In this document: piece after piece, positions 58,701 to 62,924 of the stretch
Layout of the letters: every line of letters starts with the position of its first letter
Numbering within the stretch: position 1 is the stretch's first letter
NCBI GenBank assembly: GCA_021018995.1
Contig: CM037591.1
Location: 8,996,001-9,060,000 of the forward strand
DNA length: 64,000 bases
Source of the DNA: Chloranthus sessilifolius
Taxonomy: Eukaryota > Streptophyta > Magnoliopsida > Chloranthales > Chloranthaceae
Direction: 5' to 3'
Program-made: the position numbers and the translations under genes
The notes under the pieces: generated by a model
Databases searched by the model: none
What the model saw: the letters and a program-made list of their open reading frames with translations, nothing else
Told to the model about the DNA's origin: nothing

Positions 58701-61700
58701 ACTAATAGCGATGATAACGATGGGTGTCGCTCATGCTGCCACAACCTACTATTCCACACTAGGCCCGGAAAGGCAACATCGCCACACATCTATTATAACG
58801 GGTCCGATGTATGTCCAAGAAACGCTCAACGGTCATCCGGAAATTGCATATGAAATCTTTCGTATGCGAACACCTGCGTTTATGAGCTTCTGCAATGCTC
58901 TTAAGGTGAGGGATCTCTTAAAAGACACCCAAAGGATGATGGTGGAAGAGGCAGTGGCAATATTCTTATATACAGTAGCTCAGAATCAAAAGAATAGGGT
59001 CATACAAGATAGATTCCAACGTTTTGGATCTACCATTAGTCTTTGTTTTAATTCGGTGTTGAATGTCATTCTCGACTTGTACCAAGAATTGGTGAAACAA
59101 GCAACCAGTGCAACCCCCCCTGAGATATTATATAATCCACAAGTCAATCCATGGTTTAAGGACGCCATAGGGGCCATAGATGACACACATATTGATGTCA
59201 GCGTTCCAAAGGTAGATTCGCAACGGTTCAACAATCAGAAGCAATCAATAACGCTAAATGTAATGTGTGTTGTGAGCTTCGACATGTTATTCCAATACGT
59301 ACTCCCCGGATGGGAAGGATCCAGCCCCAACTCAAAGGTTTTGAGCAATGCCCTCTCTAGACCTCAGAAAAGACTTCACGTCCCAGTTGGGAAGTAGTAC
59401 CATGTTGATAGGGGATATTCGAATATGCGCGGGTTTCTTGCTCCGTACCGTGGAGTACGATATCATATTCAGGAGTTCAACAGCTCCAATCCCCCAACAA
59501 CTCCCGAAGAATTATTCAACAAGCGACATGCGTCACTGCGTAACGTCGTAGAACGGACGTTTGGGGTGCTTAAGCAACGCCCAATTCTCCAAGTCCGCAC
59601 AAGGTTTCTACTGAAAACCCAAGTGAGGATAGTCACCGCATGTTGCGTTATACACAATTGCATAAGAACATATGATTGGGAAGATTCATTCTTCAGTGAA
59701 TGGCCAAAGGAACGCGTGGAGCTGCCGAACGAGGATTCCGTAGAAGATCCAAATGTTGAATGCACATAGTCAAGACGGAATCATGAGTGGATGAGCACAT
59801 TTCGTGATGACATAGCTCACAGAATGTGGAGTGCACAATCTAATTGACATCTTTTTTGACATATTATGGATTATATAATTAGTGCAATATAATGATAGTT
59901 CCTTAATATGTGTAATGACGACAATAAATTATATTTTCAAATTCTCTAATGTGTAGATTTAACAACGTAAGCTTCTTTATATATTTGCAGATATTATGGC
60001 CAAATATTATGTCGCCTTCATAGGTCGACAACCTGGAATTTATAATATTTGGGAAGAATGCGCAAGAGAAGTACTTGGCTTTCGAGGAGCATATTATCGC
60101 TCATTCAATTCATACGAAGAGGCAATAAATGCGTTGCAAAACCATAATATGAATGCGTCACAAAGAGAAACGAACAGTCTAATTATATCAGACATCATGC
60201 AACATGACAATGTTATAGATAGAGCGATAGAATCCACACCAGATGCTCGTGTGTGCACATAGGTTGTATCTGTGGAACGTTTGCACCAGTTGTTATAATC
60301 ATTATTCTGTCTCTGTTATTTTATTATATCTCGAAAATAAAGTGATTAAGTTGTCTTTTGACTATTCCTCAACAATTTTGTTCTCATTCATGATTATTAT
60401 AAATGTGTAGTCTTTCTATTTTTTTATTGGAAAAAATACATATTTGCATTACAGAAATGTCTGGAACACCAGGATCTTCCCATTCCCGTACAGGTTCATC
60501 ATCTTGGGGACCATCGCCAATTGCCCGTCGCAGGATTGACCTTGTAATACTGGACCCACCGATGCCACAGCCTGTACAGCACCCCCAGCCACAACAGCAG
60601 CAGCCACAACCCCGACCCCCTCATTTCCCACTTGTGCCCCCAGCCTTTCATGCGCCAGCCCAAGAAAGGGCTCCTGCACCACCACCAATTCGCGCACCCC
60701 GCCCCACCAGTCATTTCCGCCCATCAACCATTGAGAAGGAAAAGGTACAATTGAGGGGGGGTGAGTTGCAACCCCGTGGTCTTAAGCTCGCACTCTTCTT
60801 CTTCCGAGGATTGGTTGTACGCATCACCTCGTGATTATTTATGTCTGACTTGAGCGTTGCGTGGGACCGAGCGTCGCGACTTCCACCCACTCGTCTGATG
60901 GTGACGACAACGACGATGCATCTTCTCCTATCGCATATTAGTTTGAACTTTTATAAATAACTTTAAAATTATGATGGTTTATATCATGCCAAAATGTTGT
61001 ATGTAATGGTATAATCGAATATGGTACAGTAGGTACTACACTCGTTTCCTAGTCTAAATTATGATGGTTTATATTACTACAAGTTTGTTCGTATGATGAA
61101 GACATTGTTTTCTGATTTGAATCATATGATGTAGAACGTTTTTCATCCCAAGATTTCACACAACAGATCTTTAGATCATGTGCCTACCATCAAAGGGTCA
61201 GATTTTGGTTGTATGTGGCACACATTCCAAATCGTAAACGTGAACCACTTTTGATGGTACTCTATGATCACGTTCATTTTTTGAGAAGTGTGTCATTTGG
61301 AATCAACATTTGGCCGTCTAATGCAAGACTCGTGATCTCAAGATCTTTTTATGCATGATTTGGATGGTAAAAGCTCAGCATCGTCTAATTGACACCAGTC
61401 AATATTGTTTTCTTTGTTTAAATGCGGTGTCATAGTTACCAAATTCGCCGATTTGTTTTTAAAAACATTTTAATCGCCATTTTTTGAAAAATTGTTCTTT
61501 CACGATTAAAACGCATTTTATTGAAACAAAAGTGATTACTTGAAAAATGTGATTTTTGTGTTTTAAATGCATTTTTTCTCGATAAGGATCGGATTAAGGT
61601 TTCAGTAATGGGTCGGGCTGATATCTCAAATTATTTATTTATTTTTTAATTTTTTTCCTTCACCGATTTTTTTCTGATTTCTTACTTGGTAATTATGTTT

Positions 61701-62890
61701 GCCCCTATGTTGACTCCTATTTCTTTCATTTATATTGAATTTTTATAATAAGGTTTACGGTCGTGCACGGACGGTATTCCATGGGTGGGGTTGTCATTCG
61801 ATAGAGCGACTCGAAATTTTACTAGGTCAGGCATCATGAATGAGACATCCAGCTCAGGTCGACTAAGAGGTTGGGTCGGGTCGGGCGAAAATCCAGTCAT
61901 GCAGGGTCAATGCGACCCAAGCCAATATTTTATATGTACAAAATATGAAAATAGGTAGGGGTGTTATCGGGTCGGTTCTGGCCGATTTTCATGCTAAACT
62001 GAAACCAAACCGATAACTATCGGTTTGTAGTTTCTCAAACTGAAACTGAACTAATAACTATCGGTTTTCAAGTAAGTCTCAGTCGGTGTACACATTTAAG
62101 ACAACATTTTGAGAATCTGACCGACCAATTTGTTAAACACATTACCGATTTAAAGCATATAAATTTTGACAATCATCTGATTAATATAACCGCTTTGATA
62201 AAGGCTATAAATAAGTGTAGCTATAGGGCGTAGAAGTACACAATGCACTTTCTTTACACTTTCTTGAGAAAGTGTACAACACAAGAAAATGTCAATTTTC
62301 CTAAGAAAATGAGTTTCTGAGTAACTCAAGAACAATCACCCAGAAAATGACTTTCCTCATAAAATGACTTTCTTGGCAGAAACTGAGTTTCTCGGAGGAA
62401 AGTGTCGATCGAGCCCTAAGAGTGTTGAATTTATTATTAGCTGTACTAATACCTAAGTATTTAATATGCCCAGTGGGGGGGAGGGGGGGGGGTTTGGAGG
62501 AGGGTGGCGAACTGCAAACCACGAACCCAAATTAGACCAAGTGAACTAACGAATCAGTTAGCATTGATTTGGATAAAGATTAGAGAGAGGGGGCTGGTGT
62601 TATTGGCATTCAATACATGTTGAGAAAAAAGAACATTGCTTGGCGACTGAGGAAAGAGCATCGCCGTCCTGCTTCTAGCATGTACTAAGTTCAATGTACT
62701 AATTCCCAGTTCTAGCTCCTACTATTGCAGACAGTAGCTGATTAGCTGTGCTCCTAACAATCCACCAGTGAATTTTCCGCAGCACATAATTTTATTGAAA
62801 GTCCAAAGGAAAATATTCGATTTGATGATCTCGTTTGAAGATCATGTGCACCAATTGCTACGTAGCCTCTTAAATCTCAATTTAAAAAAG

Positions 62891-62924
<34 letters not shown>

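Larger units (their letters stand above)
52409..62416 (+). mobile_element. PIF/Harbinger transposon, about 10 kb, with extra ORFs
   Basis: Inverted ends GGCCTCGTTCGA (52409) and GGGCTCGATCGA (inverse of 62405-62416), 10 of 12 matching, with TAA on both outer sides (52406-52408, 62417-62419). Both ends continue with similar AGAAA/TTTCT-rich subterminal DNA (for example gagtttctgag and cattttcttagg on each side). Between them lie Myb/SANT-like, DDE transposase, RNase H1-N-like and proline-rich ORFs, all on the plus strand at 57.4-60.8 kb. The left 5 kb is non-coding. Fills most of GT47 intron 1 in antisense orientation to the gene. Confidence 0.75.

Noticed and set aside
59996-60262. Integrated caulimovirus, because of the viroplasmin-like domain
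   Set aside because: No reverse transcriptase, movement or coat protein region nearby; the ORF lies inside DNA-transposon ends, and the domain also occurs in cellular RNase H1.
60449-60727. Gly/Val/Trp-rich minus-strand frame
   Set aside because: Shadow of the proline-rich plus-strand sequence.
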